This document shows positions 23,522 to 32,272 of a DNA stretch of 64,000 nucleotides, piece by piece (within the stretch, counting starts at the first letter, position 1; every line of letters starts with the position of its first letter). The position numbers were made by a program, and so were the translations under genes. This stretch comes from Occultella aeris (GTDB lineage: Bacteria; Actinomycetota; Actinomycetes; Actinomycetales; Beutenbergiaceae): assembly GCF_902703175.1 (NCBI RefSeq), contig NZ_CACRYJ010000067.1, positions 48,886 to 112,885 of the forward strand, read 5' to 3'. A model generated the notes under the pieces. The model ran no database searches and was not told where the DNA came from. It saw nothing but the letters and a program-made list of their open reading frames with translations.

Positions 23522-24702
23522 CGCCTGCCCCCTACTCCGGGCGCGCTGGGCTCAGCGGCCGGCTCGTCGTCCACGAACGGTACAAGGCGGCCGGCGGACT
23601 GCGCCCGAAGGGCACGTCGGCCGAGCATGGTCTCGTGGATCTCGCTGGTGCCGTCGAAGATCTGGGTCACCTTCGCATCGCGGTGCATCCGGTTCACCGG
23701 CTCGTCGGTCACGATGCCGAGCGCGCCATGGATCTGCATGGCCTCGTCGGTCGCCCGCCGGGCCGCGTCGGAGGAGAACATCTTCGCCATCGAGATGAGG
23801 TCCTGGTCTCCCCCGTCTCCCTCGGCGAACGAGCGCGCCGCCCGCTGGGTCAGGGCCCGGGCCGCGTGGTAGTCGGTGGCGATGCGGCCGATCTTGCGCT
23901 GGATGATCGCCAGGTCGGCGAGCGGCCGCGCGAACGCCGCCCGTCCGTTGGCCCGTTCGAGGCTGGCGACCAGTGCCCCACGGAGCAGCCCGCACGCGTA
24001 GGCGGCGGCGTCGATCCGAGCCATGTTGAGCCCGTCCATCATGCCTGCGAAGCCCTCCACCTCCAGGCGGTCGGTGGCGGGCACGGACACGTCGGTGAAG
24101 CTCAGCTCACCGTTGGGCATGCCCCGGAAGCCGGAGAGTTCCGGCCCTGGACGCCCGGACGCGCCGGGGCTCGACATGTCGACCACGAGGGCGACCATCG
24201 GCGCGTCCCGGTCGGTGGACCCGACCTTGGCGAGGACGATCGCGAAGTCGGCGACCGGGGCGAAGCCGACCCAGCACTTGCCGCCGTTCAGGACGTACCG
24301 GTCCCCGTCGAGCTCGGCGACGGTGCTCATCCCCCGGATGTCGGTGCCGGCGTGCGGCTCGGTGATCGCGAACGACCCGAACGTCCGCCCGGCGAGCGTC
24401 GGCTCGAGCCACCGGTCGACCAGATGGACCGGCGCGTACTTGCCGAGCAGGTACGTCGTCAGCCTGGTCCCGGCGATGACGAGCGCGACCGCGGGCGAGT
24501 GGGCGGCGATGGCCTGGGACACCTCACAGGCCTCCTCGATCCTGGCCGCGTCCGGGCGACCGCCGGGGCCGGCGAGGATTCGCTGCAGGCCGAGCGCGGC
24601 GGCCGTCTCGACCAGCTCCGGTGGGATGGTCGCGTCGCGGTCGATATCCTGCGCCCGTGGCGCGACGTCGGTGCGGATGAACTCATCGAGTCCGCTGATC
24701 AT
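23518..24702 (-). CDS. Acyl-CoA dehydrogenase with Asp at the usual catalytic Glu position
   Basis: A 394-residue flavoprotein of the acyl-CoA dehydrogenase family. N-terminal helices precede the beta domain (TFGSFAITEPHAGTDIRGMS, KCWVGFAPVADFAIV) and the C-terminal helical bundle (FARPLADLAIIQRKIGRI, MQIHGALGIVTDEPVNRMHRDAKV). The family's catalytic base normally sits in YEGTSEIQ; here it reads FDGTSEIHE, so Asp replaces Glu. Some cyclic or branched acyl-CoA enzymes use Asp or a relocated base. The start shares a base with the MaoC stop (TGATG). It should introduce a double bond into the CoA ester, passing electrons to ETF. Confidence 0.92.
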   Translation of the reverse strand: MISGLDEFIRTDVAPRAQDIDRDATIPPELVETAAALGLQRILAGPGGRPDAARIEEACEVSQAIAAHSPAVALVIAGTRLTTYLLGKYAPVHLVDRWLEPTLAGRTFGSFAITEPHAGTDIRGMSTVAELDGDRYVLNGGKCWVGFAPVADFAIVLAKVGSTDRDAPMVALVVDMSSPGASGRPGPELSGFRGMPNGELSFTDVSVPATDRLEVEGFAGMMDGLNMARIDAAAYACGLLRGALVASLERANGRAAFARPLADLAIIQRKIGRIATDYHAARALTQRAARSFAEGDGGDQDLISMAKMFSSDAARRATDEAMQIHGALGIVTDEPVNRMHRDAKVTQIFDGTSEIHETMLGRRALRAQSAGRLVPFVDDEPAAEPSAPGVGGRR

Positions 24703-25151
24703 CAGGCACCATCCTCGTCGGGGTAGCAGTACAGGATGTGGGTACCGACCAGGACGAGTTCCTCGCCCTGGCGGGTGGTCGCGCGCATCTCGGCGAGGGC
24801 CTGGCGGCGCTCGGGATCGACGGAGGCGATCGTGTACTCCACCCGGACGGTGTCCCCGAGGAACACCGGCCGGATGAACCGGACCCGGTCGTAGCCGTAG
24901 GAGACCGCCGTGACGTCGTGCTCGGTGCACAGCCGGGCGGCCGCGGTGGAGGTGAGCGCGAGCACGAGGGTGCCGTGCGCCATCCGTCGGCCCTGCGGAC
25001 GGCCCTGCATGTACTCCTCGTCGGTGTGCTGCGGCGCGAAGTCACCGGTGATCCCGGCGAACAGGCCGACGTCGGCCTCGGTGACCGTCTTGCGGAAGAC
25101 AACTGCCGAGCCGACGGCGGGGAGTCCGTCGCGCCGTCCGGTGGCACTCAT
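24702..25151 (-). CDS. MaoC-like (R)-specific enoyl-CoA hydratase
   Basis: A 149-residue hot-dog-fold hydratase. The catalytic Asp/His motif is present (TGDFAPQHTDEEYM), followed by the second signature RRMAHGTLVLAL and a C-terminal EELVLVGTHILYCYP strand. The length is normal for single-domain MaoC proteins. The ATG overlaps the CoA-transferase stop (ATGA). It should add water to an enoyl-CoA and fits with the neighbouring acyl-CoA dehydrogenase, although the operon also holds crotonase-type hydratases. Confidence 0.92.
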   Translation of the reverse strand: MSATGRRDGLPAVGSAVVFRKTVTEADVGLFAGITGDFAPQHTDEEYMQGRPQGRRMAHGTLVLALTSTAAARLCTEHDVTAVSYGYDRVRFIRPVFLGDTVRVEYTIASVDPERRQALAEMRATTRQGEELVLVGTHILYCYPDEDGA

Positions 25152-26368
25152 GAGGTCACTCGCTCGGCAACGTGCCCGGCGCCGGCGCCGAGGGCGCCCG
25201 TCGCCAGGAGTGCGTCGAGCTCGTCGGTGAGGCCGAGTTCGGCGATCAGTTCGCCGGTGTGCTCGCCGAGCAGCGGGGCCGGCCGCCGGGCCGGCAGCTG
25301 CGCGCCGTCGAGCCTGATCGGGTTGCCGACCAGGTCGAGGCGGCCCGCCTCGGGGTGGTCCACCTGCACGCGACGCTCCGGCCACGCGACCATCGGGTCG
25401 GCCATCATCGCCGGATAGTCGTTGACCGGTGCGCACCACACGCCCGCCGCGGTCAGCGCGTCCAGGCACGGGGCCGAGTCCATGGTCGCGACCAGAGCGC
25501 TGACACGGGCATTCAGTTCTTCGCGGCGTTCGGTCGCGGCCTCCTTGTCCGGGAAGTCCGCAAGGAGGTCCGGCCGGTCGAGACCGTCCGCCAACGCTTG
25601 CATGGTCGTCAACGAGATCGCGATGTAACCGTCGCGGGTGGCGTGGACACCGTAGGGGGCCTCGATGGATGCGCTGCCGGGCACCGTCGGCCGGACCGGC
25701 GCCGTTCCGGAGTTGATCGCGGTGACGACCTCCTGAGTGGTCTGGTGCAACATGGCGCCGACCAGGTCGACCTCGATCAGCCGGCCGATGCCGGTGCGGG
25801 TCCGCTCCACGAGCGCCGCGGCGGCGCCGAGGGCGAGCATGGTGGCGGCGTGCACGTCGGCGACGAACGGGCCGGCGGGGGTCGGGTCGGCGTCGCGGGT
25901 CCCGGTCAGCCAGAGCGCGCCGGTGCGGGCCTGGGCGAGCAGGTCCTGGCCCGGCATCCGCTGGTCGGCGGCGTGCGGCCCGTACCCGGAGGCCGAGCAG
26001 TACACCAGCCGGGGGTTCAGGTCGTGGACCCGGTACCAACCGAGGCCCAGGCGCTCCATCACGCCGGGCCGGAAGTTCTGCACCAGCACGTCCGCGGTCT
26101 CGATGAGGCGCAGCGCGATCCGCAGCCCGTCCGGGTCCTTGAGGTTGACCGCGACCGACCGCTTGTTCCGGTTCATCGAGAGGAACTGCGAGCTGTGGCC
26201 GTTCAGGAACGTGGTGCCGGACAGGCGGCCCCGCTCACCGCCGTCGACCGCTTCGACCTTGATCACGTCGGCGCCGAGGTCGGCGAGCATCTCGGCCGCC
26301 CAGGGGCCCTGCATCATGTGGGCGAAGTCGAGGACGCGGATGCCCTCGAGGGGAAGGGTGTTCGTCAT
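25148..26368 (-). CDS. Class III (CaiB/BaiF/Frc-type) CoA transferase
   Basis: A 406-residue family III CoA transferase. Typical segments are LEGIRVLDFAHMMQGPWAAEMLADLGADVIKVE at the N-terminus, RNKRSVAVNLKDPDG, LVQNFRPGVMERLGLG and LVYCSASGYG. A PFVADVHAATMLALG segment lies where the family has its active-site Asp. The C-terminus has PLLGEHTGELIAELG. Such enzymes move CoA between organic acids, here probably activating the imported acid. It follows the enoyl-CoA hydratase and overlaps the MaoC gene. It is distinct from the class I transferase on the divergent strand, so the locus has two ways of loading CoA. Confidence 0.93.
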   Translation of the reverse strand: MTNTLPLEGIRVLDFAHMMQGPWAAEMLADLGADVIKVEAVDGGERGRLSGTTFLNGHSSQFLSMNRNKRSVAVNLKDPDGLRIALRLIETADVLVQNFRPGVMERLGLGWYRVHDLNPRLVYCSASGYGPHAADQRMPGQDLLAQARTGALWLTGTRDADPTPAGPFVADVHAATMLALGAAAALVERTRTGIGRLIEVDLVGAMLHQTTQEVVTAINSGTAPVRPTVPGSASIEAPYGVHATRDGYIAISLTTMQALADGLDRPDLLADFPDKEAATERREELNARVSALVATMDSAPCLDALTAAGVWCAPVNDYPAMMADPMVAWPERRVQVDHPEAGRLDLVGNPIRLDGAQLPARRPAPLLGEHTGELIAELGLTDELDALLATGALGAGAGHVAERVTS

Positions 26369-26379
26369 GGAGGGCGTCC

Positions 26380-27153
26380 TTACGCGTCGATGAAGGTCGG
26401 CAGGCGCTTGGCGAGGAAGGCGCTGGTGCCCTCCTGCAGGTCACGCGTGGGCAGGGTCTCGTCGATGAGGGCCTCGAGCGCGCGACGGACCTTCGGCAGG
26501 CCCGTCGCGACGAGCTCCTCGTTGAGGAACCGCTTCGTCAGCCGCTGCGCCTGCGGGGAGGCGGCGCGGATCCGCGCAATCGTCCGCTCGATCTCGCTCT
26601 TGAGGTCCTCATCCGGCACCACCCGGTTGACGAGCCCGAACCGAGGGGCGTCAGCGGCCGGTACCCAGCCCATCTCGAACGCCATCTCGTTGGCCAGCTT
26701 GCGTCCGCTCTCGTGCGCCGCGACGCCGACCTGGACGGTGGGCCAGGCCCCGATGCGGCCCTCGGGCAGCGCGAACCTGGCGGAGGAGGCCGCGACCGCG
26801 AGGTCGGAGACGAGCACGAGTTCGCAGCCGCCGCCGACGGCCAGCCCGTTCACGCCGGCGATGACCGGGTAGGGGTGGGTGGCGATGGCCTCCATGGTGC
26901 CGAGCAGGCCACCGATGAAGAAGTCGTGGGCGCGTTCGCGACTGGTGTGCTGGGCGAAGGTGGCGATGTCGTCGCCTGCGCAGAAGGCGCGGCCGGTGCC
27001 GGTCAGGACCACGGGTCCGGGGGCCTCGGCGGCGGCCTGGTGCAGAGCTGCCGTGATCCCGTGCCACCCGTCCAGGTCCAGGGCGTTGAGCTTGCCCGGC
27101 CGGTCGATGATGATCCAGGCGGCATCGTCCCGGACCTCGAACTTCACATACAT
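26380..27153 (-). CDS. Enoyl-CoA hydratase/isomerase (crotonase family), copy 1
   Basis: A 257-residue crotonase. The oxyanion-hole segments GRAFCAGDDI and GLAVGGGCELVLVSDLAVA are present, with Glu residues at the usual catalytic sites (GGGCEL and ALPEGRIGAWPTV). The C-terminal helix (LTKRFLNEELVATGLP) matches the second copy at 32269-33081, including the unusual RIGAWPTV word, so the two are paralogues on opposite strands of one regulon. GAGGAG lies upstream of the ATG at 27153. It follows the importer permeases by 47 nt. Confidence 0.92.
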   Translation of the reverse strand: MYVKFEVRDDAAWIIIDRPGKLNALDLDGWHGITAALHQAAAEAPGPVVLTGTGRAFCAGDDIATFAQHTSRERAHDFFIGGLLGTMEAIATHPYPVIAGVNGLAVGGGCELVLVSDLAVAASSARFALPEGRIGAWPTVQVGVAAHESGRKLANEMAFEMGWVPAADAPRFGLVNRVVPDEDLKSEIERTIARIRAASPQAQRLTKRFLNEELVATGLPKVRRALEALIDETLPTRDLQEGTSAFLAKRLPTFIDA

Positions 27154-27200
27154 CTGCGACTGCTCCTCGTATCGGGGGTGGCGGGCTTCATCGGTGGTAC

Positions 27201-28037
27201 TCACTTGATCGCGCCGGCGCCCCAGCCGGCGATCAGGTACTTCTGCAGGTAAAGGAAGGCGAGCAGCACGGGCAGGCTGACCAGGGCCGCGGCGGCCATC
27301 AGCAGCGGCCAGTCCTGCAGGCTCGCGTTCTGCAGGTCGTGCAGGGCGACCGGCAGCGTCTTCATGTTCGTGTCGGTGATGAGCACCCGGGCGAACAGGT
27401 AGTCCTCCCAGGCGAGCAGGAACGTGAACACCGAGACGGCGATGATGCCGGGGGTGGCCTGCGGCAGGACGACGTACCAGGCGCTCTTGACCCGGTTCGC
27501 GCCGTCCAGGAACGCGGCCTCCTCGAGTTCCTTCGGGATGGAGTTGAAGAACGGACGCAGCAGCCACATGCTGAACGGCACCCCGAACGAGGCGTACGCC
27601 AGGATCATGCCGCCGTAGGTGTTGATCAGGCCCAGGTCGCGGAACAGCCCGTACAGCGGGACCACCACGACGATCGGGGCGAACGTGTACGCGTACAGGA
27701 TCCCGGTGGTGAAGGCCTTGCTGCCGGGGAACTTGAAGCGGGTGAGCCCGTAGGCGGCCATCGCCGAGACGGCGATGGACAGCAGCGTGGCTCCGGTGGA
27801 GATGATCACGCTGTTCTTGGCGTAGGTCAGGAATCCGGTGCTCTCGATGAGCCGGACGTAGGCGCCGAAGTCCGGCATCGTGGTGAAGAACCGCGGCGGG
27901 TTCGAGAACAGCTCGGTGCCGGGCTTCACCGACGTCAGGACCATCCAGTAGAACGGGAACAGGTTCACCGCCACGACGATGGCGATGCCGATGGCCAGGA
28001 CGTACCGCGGCTGGGTGAGTCGCTTCAGGGTGCTCAT
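27201..28037 (-). CDS. CUT1-type sugar ABC transporter permease, MalG-like
   Basis: A 278-residue permease with six helices and the MalG-type EAA loop (PKELEEAAFLDGANRVKSAWYVVLPQATPG). The C-terminus ends QKYLIAGWGAGAIK, the common LIAG-x-GAIK ending. Its ATG overlaps the stop of the partner permease (ATGA). No ATPase gene exists in the operon, so a shared multitask ATPase of the MsiK type elsewhere in the genome is probably used. Confidence 0.94.
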   Translation of the reverse strand: MSTLKRLTQPRYVLAIGIAIVVAVNLFPFYWMVLTSVKPGTELFSNPPRFFTTMPDFGAYVRLIESTGFLTYAKNSVIISTGATLLSIAVSAMAAYGLTRFKFPGSKAFTTGILYAYTFAPIVVVVPLYGLFRDLGLINTYGGMILAYASFGVPFSMWLLRPFFNSIPKELEEAAFLDGANRVKSAWYVVLPQATPGIIAVSVFTFLLAWEDYLFARVLITDTNMKTLPVALHDLQNASLQDWPLLMAAAALVSLPVLLAFLYLQKYLIAGWGAGAIK

Positions 28038-28972
28038 TCGGTGTCCTCCGAGCGTCGGTGCAGCGTCTTGAGATAGACCGTCGTGAAGACGACGAGCAGG
28101 ACGAACATCACCATCGCCAGGCTCGCACCGGCGCCCAGCCGGGACTCCCCGAAGATCGTCTGGAACGTCAGCAGCGGCAGCGTCCGGACCTCCTGGCCGG
28201 TCCCGGCGAAGAGGTAGACGATGTCGAACTTCGTGAACATGAACATGAACCGCAGCAGCGCCAGGGTCAGCAGCACCGCGCTCAGCTCGGGCAGGATGAT
28301 GTGCCAGAACCGGCGCCACGGGCCGGCGCCGTCGACGGTGGAGGCCTCGATCACGGACGGATCGACGGTCTGCAGCCGGGCCAGGACGCTGATCACCACG
28401 AACGGCGTGTACATCCAGACCGAGACCACCACCAGGGACGCGAAGATCCAGGTCGGACTGAGCAGGTTCACCGCGTCCGCCCCGGGCACCACGGTCCGCA
28501 CGAACCAGGAGTACGCGCCGTTGTTCGGCTCGAGCAGCCAGCGCCACACCAGGGCGACGATGATCGCCGGGATCATGTAGGGCGCGATCGCGATCAGCCG
28601 GACGACCCCGCGGCCGCGGAAGTTCTGGTGCATCAGCAGGGCCACGACGACGCCGAGGACGAGCTGGATCACCACGGTCAGGACCGCGTAGAGCAGGGTC
28701 GTGCGCAGGCTCTGCCAGAACTGCGGCGACGCCGCGAGGTTGGCGAAGTTGCCGAGCCCGATGTCATTGATCCGGGGCAGGTAGGCGTGGGCATCGGTCA
28801 GGCTGAGCCGCGCCAGGTACACGATCGGCACGGCGATGACGCCGAGGACCAGGACGGCTGACGGGATGACCAGCAGCACGCCCCAGAACCATTGGGGCAT
28901 GCGGGGCTTGCGAGCCGCCTTCAGCGGCGGGCCGGTGCCGGTCTCGGCACGCACGGGGGTGTCTGTGAGCAT
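28034..28972 (-). CDS. CUT1-type sugar ABC transporter permease, MalF-like
   Basis: A 312-residue permease. An Arg-rich start (KAARKPRMPQWFWG) is followed by six helices and the EAA loop DPSVIEASTVDGAGPWRRFWHIILPELS. It partners the MalG-like permease downstream. A very stable 20-bp hairpin lies between it and the preceding binding-protein gene and may lower permease expression relative to the binding protein. Confidence 0.94.
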   Translation of the reverse strand: MLTDTPVRAETGTGPPLKAARKPRMPQWFWGVLLVIPSAVLVLGVIAVPIVYLARLSLTDAHAYLPRINDIGLGNFANLAASPQFWQSLRTTLLYAVLTVVIQLVLGVVVALLMHQNFRGRGVVRLIAIAPYMIPAIIVALVWRWLLEPNNGAYSWFVRTVVPGADAVNLLSPTWIFASLVVVSVWMYTPFVVISVLARLQTVDPSVIEASTVDGAGPWRRFWHIILPELSAVLLTLALLRFMFMFTKFDIVYLFAGTGQEVRTLPLLTFQTIFGESRLGAGASLAMVMFVLLVVFTTVYLKTLHRRSEDTE

Positions 28973-29004
28973 GGGAATCCTCGGGAGGGGGTCGGGAGCG
29001 GTGG

Positions 29005-29069
29005 CGTTGCGGCCCTGGCCGGGCGGGTGGCCGCCGGCGGCAGCCGGGAGCCCGGTCAGGGCCGCAACG
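29005..29069 (-). terminator. 20-bp-stem hairpin between binding-protein and permease genes
   Basis: Arms at 29005-29024 and 29050-29069 pair over 20 positions with a single GU, including GTTGCGGCCCTG/CAGGGCCGCAAC. It lies in the 105-bp gap after the lipoprotein stop. There is no T run, so partial termination or mRNA stabilisation of the upstream cistron is more likely than full termination. Confidence 0.6.
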
Positions 29070-29076
29070 GCGTTGC

Positions 29077-30447
29077 TCAGTCCTGGTACTGCGGGGAGAG
29101 CAGCTCGTCGGCCCGCTGCTGCGCGGTGGCGGCGGCCTCGGCGGGATCGACGCCGCTCTCGACGACCTCCATCACCATGTCGACGAGGATCGCCGAGCCG
29201 TACAGGTCGCTCAGGTAAGGCAGCGACATCTCGTCGGCGCTGGTCACCATGAGCGGGTAGGCGTGCCCGGACTCGAGTGCCTCACGCTGCACGTCGATCC
29301 AGAAGCCCCAGTCCTGCACCTCGGGCAGCGCCTGCCACTCCGGGTCCTCGAACATCGACGGCATGACCGGCAGCAACTGCGTGGGCACGGTGCCGATCCA
29401 GCTGAGGTAGTTGTCGTGCTCGTAGAAGAACTTCAGAAAGTCGATGGTCGCATCCGCGTCCGGGGAGTCCTTGAACACCACGAACGGCTCCGCGTCGAGC
29501 TGGGTGATCCAGTCGTCGCCGGAAGGGCCGACGGGACGCGGGCCGTAGACCTGGATGTCCTCGCCCGGCACCAGGTCCGGGGCCTGCTCCTGGAACGTGT
29601 ACACCGCGCGGCCGAAGGAGTAGATGGTCGCCGCATCGCCGTTCGCAAGGCCGCTCAGGCTGTCCGCGTAGGCGGCGGAGGACCACTCGGGGGCGAGGAT
29701 GCCGGTGTCCTTGAGCTCCTTCCAGTACTCCAGGACCTCGATCATCTCCGGGGTGTCGATGGTGACGTGACCGTTCTCGTCGAACAGCGTGCCGCCGTTC
29801 GAACCGAGCCAGAGGTAGAGATCCTCGTTGACGTTGTGCGCGGCGGAGCCGGCGAGCAGGAGCGGGGAGACCCCGGGGTTCGCCTCCGCCACGGCGGACC
29901 ACTGCTCGATGGACTCGTCCCAGGTGGTGACGTCCTCGGGGGTGCCGGCCTCGGGTGCGTTCGCGTACATGTCGGCGCGGTAGGTGGTGGTGTCGGTGCC
30001 CCAGGCGTGCACCACGCCGTAGGTGTGGCCGTCCTCGAGCTCGAACATCTCCTGCAGCTGCGGCAGGTAGTCGCCGTCGAAGGACTCGACGACCTCGTCG
30101 AGCGGGAGCAGCAGATCCTGGCCGTACAGCGTGCGCACGAACATCGGCTCGACGTGGGTGATCTCGGGCAGGTCGCCGGCGGCGAGTGCGGCCTGGAACT
30201 TCACCTGCAGGTCACCCCACGCGACCGTCTCCTGGATGATCTCGACGCCGGGGTTGGCGGCCTCGTACTCGTCGATGATCTCCTGCATCGCCTCGACGGT
30301 GATGGGCGTGGACTCGGTGTGCCACAGGTTGATCGTGGCGCTGCCGTCTCCTTCGTCGGCGCCGGGCGTGCCCGAGCCCGAACACGCCGTGAGTGCGGCG
30401 GTGGTCGCGATCGCCACCGTCGTTACCAAGCGGGCTTTCCTACGCAT
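29077..30447 (-). CDS. Family 1 extracellular solute-binding lipoprotein (CUT1)
   Basis: A 456-residue SBP_bac_1 protein with lipobox Cys22 (LTAC) and a Gly/Ser linker. Fold motifs are INLWHTESTPITVEAMQEII, FQAALAAGDLPEITHVEP, VVHAWGTDTTTYRADMY and GDDWITQLDAEPFVVFK. The ATG at 30447 has AAGGAGG 4 nt upstream; the longer frame begins inside the operator region. It is the first gene of the nine-gene catabolic operon. Family 1 proteins mostly bind sugars, yet the downstream genes handle CoA esters, so the ligand may be a glycoside or sugar-linked acid. Confidence 0.94.
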   Translation of the reverse strand: MRRKARLVTTVAIATTAALTACSGSGTPGADEGDGSATINLWHTESTPITVEAMQEIIDEYEAANPGVEIIQETVAWGDLQVKFQAALAAGDLPEITHVEPMFVRTLYGQDLLLPLDEVVESFDGDYLPQLQEMFELEDGHTYGVVHAWGTDTTTYRADMYANAPEAGTPEDVTTWDESIEQWSAVAEANPGVSPLLLAGSAAHNVNEDLYLWLGSNGGTLFDENGHVTIDTPEMIEVLEYWKELKDTGILAPEWSSAAYADSLSGLANGDAATIYSFGRAVYTFQEQAPDLVPGEDIQVYGPRPVGPSGDDWITQLDAEPFVVFKDSPDADATIDFLKFFYEHDNYLSWIGTVPTQLLPVMPSMFEDPEWQALPEVQDWGFWIDVQREALESGHAYPLMVTSADEMSLPYLSDLYGSAILVDMVMEVVESGVDPAEAAATAQQRADELLSPQYQD

Positions 30448-30560
30448 ACGGCCTCCTTGCCGGGTTGGTTCCGGAGCATCGGCGAACGGCACGAGGCCGG
30501 AGGCGATGCACCCGGTGCCCTCCATCACGGGAGTTCGGAGAGCGTTGTCCGCACACTGTC

Positions 30561-30583
30561 TAACACCGGTTTCCATCTGTCAA
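30561..30583 (-). promoter_or_regulatory. LacI-type operator and -35 of the minus-strand operon
   Basis: On the minus strand a TTGACA -35 (30583-30578) is followed two bases later by TGGAAACCGGTGTTA (30575-30561). The CCGG-centred site is a typical LacI-family half-symmetric operator. An identical 13-mer, TGGAAACCGGTGT, stands in mirror orientation before the divergent gene. A repressor bound here would cover the spacer of this promoter. Confidence 0.65.
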
Positions 30584-30657
30584 GGCATCGGTTCGTACGA
30601 TGAACTCGTCTAGTTTGCGCCGATCCCGTGAGTCGCTTGGCGATACGGACGTCCAAC

Positions 30658-30685
30658 TTGACACTTGGAATGGAAACCGGTGTCA
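30658..30685 (+). promoter_or_regulatory. LacI-type operator and -35 of the plus-strand CoA-transferase gene
   Basis: A consensus TTGACA (30658-30663) is followed by TGGAAACCGGTGTCA (30671-30685), with a possible -10 TGTCAT at 30681-30686 (17-bp spacing). The 13-mer is shared exactly with the minus-strand operator. The operator overlaps spacer and -10, fitting repression by the LacI protein at 21696-22742. Confidence 0.65.
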
Positions 30686-30718
30686 TAGTTGAGGACACCC
30701 CAGCTGGAAGGACAGCCC

Positions 30719-32272
30719 ATGCGAGCAGAGTTGCTCTCGGTCGACGACGCGGCGGCGTTGGTCAAGGACGGTGCCACCGTGGCGCTGGCCGCGAACGGCG
30801 GCGGGATGCTCGAGCCCACCGAGCTGATCGGCGCCGTCGAGCAACGCTTCCTGGCGACCTCCTCCCCCCGCGCCCTGCACGTCGTGCATGCCCTCGGCGC
30901 CGGCGACCGCGCCTCGCGGGGCCTGAACGGCTTCGCCCACGAGGGGATGGTCCGGCGGGTCACCGGCGGGCACTGGACCTGGTCGCCGGCCATGATGCGC
31001 CTGGCCGCCGAGGAGAAGATCGAGGCGTACACGATGCCGGCCGGCGTCATCACGCACCTGCTGCGCGAGTCCGGAGCCCGACGGCCGGGGCTGATCACCC
31101 GGACCGGTCTGCACACGTTCGCCGACCCGCGCCTGAAGGGCTGCCGCGCCAACGCCAGCGCCCGCGAGGAGGTCGTCGAACTGCTCGAGCTCGACGGCAC
31201 CGAGTACCTGCGCTACCGCCCGTTCAAGGTCGACGTCGCGATCATCCGCGGCACCGAGGTCGACGAGCACGGCAACATCGGCGCCGACGCCGAGCCCGCG
31301 ACTCTCGACGCCCTCGAGTGCGCCCAGGCCGCCAGGGGCTCGGGCGGCATTGTCATCGTCCAGGTCAAACGCCGCACCGCGGCGCCGCTGGACCCGCGCC
31401 GGGTCTTCATCCCGGCCGCGCTCGTGGACTACGTCGTGGTCGTTCCCGAGCAGCACCAGACCTACCTCACCGAGGAGGACCTCACGCTCTTCGACGCGGC
31501 ACCGCCCGCCCTGGTCGCGGTACCGGCCGGCTTCACCGACCCGATCCGGGCCATCGTCGCCCGCCGGGCGGCCATGGAGGTCCGCGCGGGCGACGTGCTC
31601 AACCTCGGCTTCGGAATGAGCGCCGACGTCGGCGCGGTGCTACGAGAGGAGGGCCGCCTGCACGAGGTGACCCTCGCCGTCGAGCAGGGTCTTTACGACG
31701 GCGCTCCGGAGCTGGGTGACCTGTTCGGGATGTCCGTCGGGCCGTCCGCGCGGGTCAGTTCCGCGGTCCAGTTCGACTCCTTCGCGACCGGCCTGATCGA
31801 CGTGACCTGCCTGGGCATGGCGCAAGCCGACCGCCACGGCAACGTGAACGTGTCCGCGTTCGGCGGCAAGGTGATGGGCCCCGGCGGCTTCGTCGACATC
31901 AGCCAGTACGCGCGCACGTCGGTCTTCTGCGGCGCCTTCCGCGCGAAAGGGCTCCAGATCGAGTTGCTCGACGGCGGAGCCCGGGTCGTGCGGGAGGGTC
32001 AGGTCGCGAAGTTCGTCGCCGATGTCGAGGACGTCACCTTCTCCGGGCGCCTCGCTATCGAGGAGGGCCGGCGCGCGCTCTACGTCACCGAGCGGTGCGT
32101 CTTCGAACTGACCCCGGACGGTCTCGCGCTGATCGAGGTGGCGCCCGGGATCGACCTCGAGCGCGATGTCCTCGCGCACCTGCCCTGGCGTCCGATCATG
32201 CGGGACGTGCGTCCGATGCCCGCCGCGGTGTTCACCCCCATCAACCCTGTCGTCCTGGAGCAGCAATCGTGA
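30719..32272 (+). CDS. Class I CoA transferase, fused alpha-beta (YdiF/propionate CoA-transferase-like)
   Basis: A 517-residue protein containing both halves of a class I CoA transferase. The first half has the Gly-rich LAANGGGMLEP segment and DVAIIRGTEVDEHGNIG; the second has VLNLGFGMSADVG and the likely catalytic Glu322 in LAVEQGLYDG. The length equals that of YdiF-type fused enzymes. The ATG at 30719 follows GGAAGGAC; a start 30 bp earlier lies in the promoter. It is divergent from the importer operon and overlaps the next gene (GTGA). It would transfer CoA from acetyl- or similar CoA to a carboxylic acid. Confidence 0.92.
   Translation: MRAELLSVDDAAALVKDGATVALAANGGGMLEPTELIGAVEQRFLATSSPRALHVVHALGAGDRASRGLNGFAHEGMVRRVTGGHWTWSPAMMRLAAEEKIEAYTMPAGVITHLLRESGARRPGLITRTGLHTFADPRLKGCRANASAREEVVELLELDGTEYLRYRPFKVDVAIIRGTEVDEHGNIGADAEPATLDALECAQAARGSGGIVIVQVKRRTAAPLDPRRVFIPAALVDYVVVVPEQHQTYLTEEDLTLFDAAPPALVAVPAGFTDPIRAIVARRAAMEVRAGDVLNLGFGMSADVGAVLREEGRLHEVTLAVEQGLYDGAPELGDLFGMSVGPSARVSSAVQFDSFATGLIDVTCLGMAQADRHGNVNVSAFGGKVMGPGGFVDISQYARTSVFCGAFRAKGLQIELLDGGARVVREGQVAKFVADVEDVTFSGRLAIEEGRRALYVTERCVFELTPDGLALIEVAPGIDLERDVLAHLPWRPIMRDVRPMPAAVFTPINPVVLEQQS

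Noticed and set aside
24702..26039. 445-residue reading of the MaoC gene with a long N-terminal extension
   Set aside because: The extension is antisense-like Arg/Pro-rich sequence within the CoA transferase gene; the ATG at 25151 overlaps the CoA-transferase stop and starts the family domain.
29263..30603. 446-residue plus-strand frame opposite the CUT1 binding protein
   Set aside because: Val/Gly/Asp-rich antisense product that spans the promoter; the minus strand has a lipobox and SBP fold.
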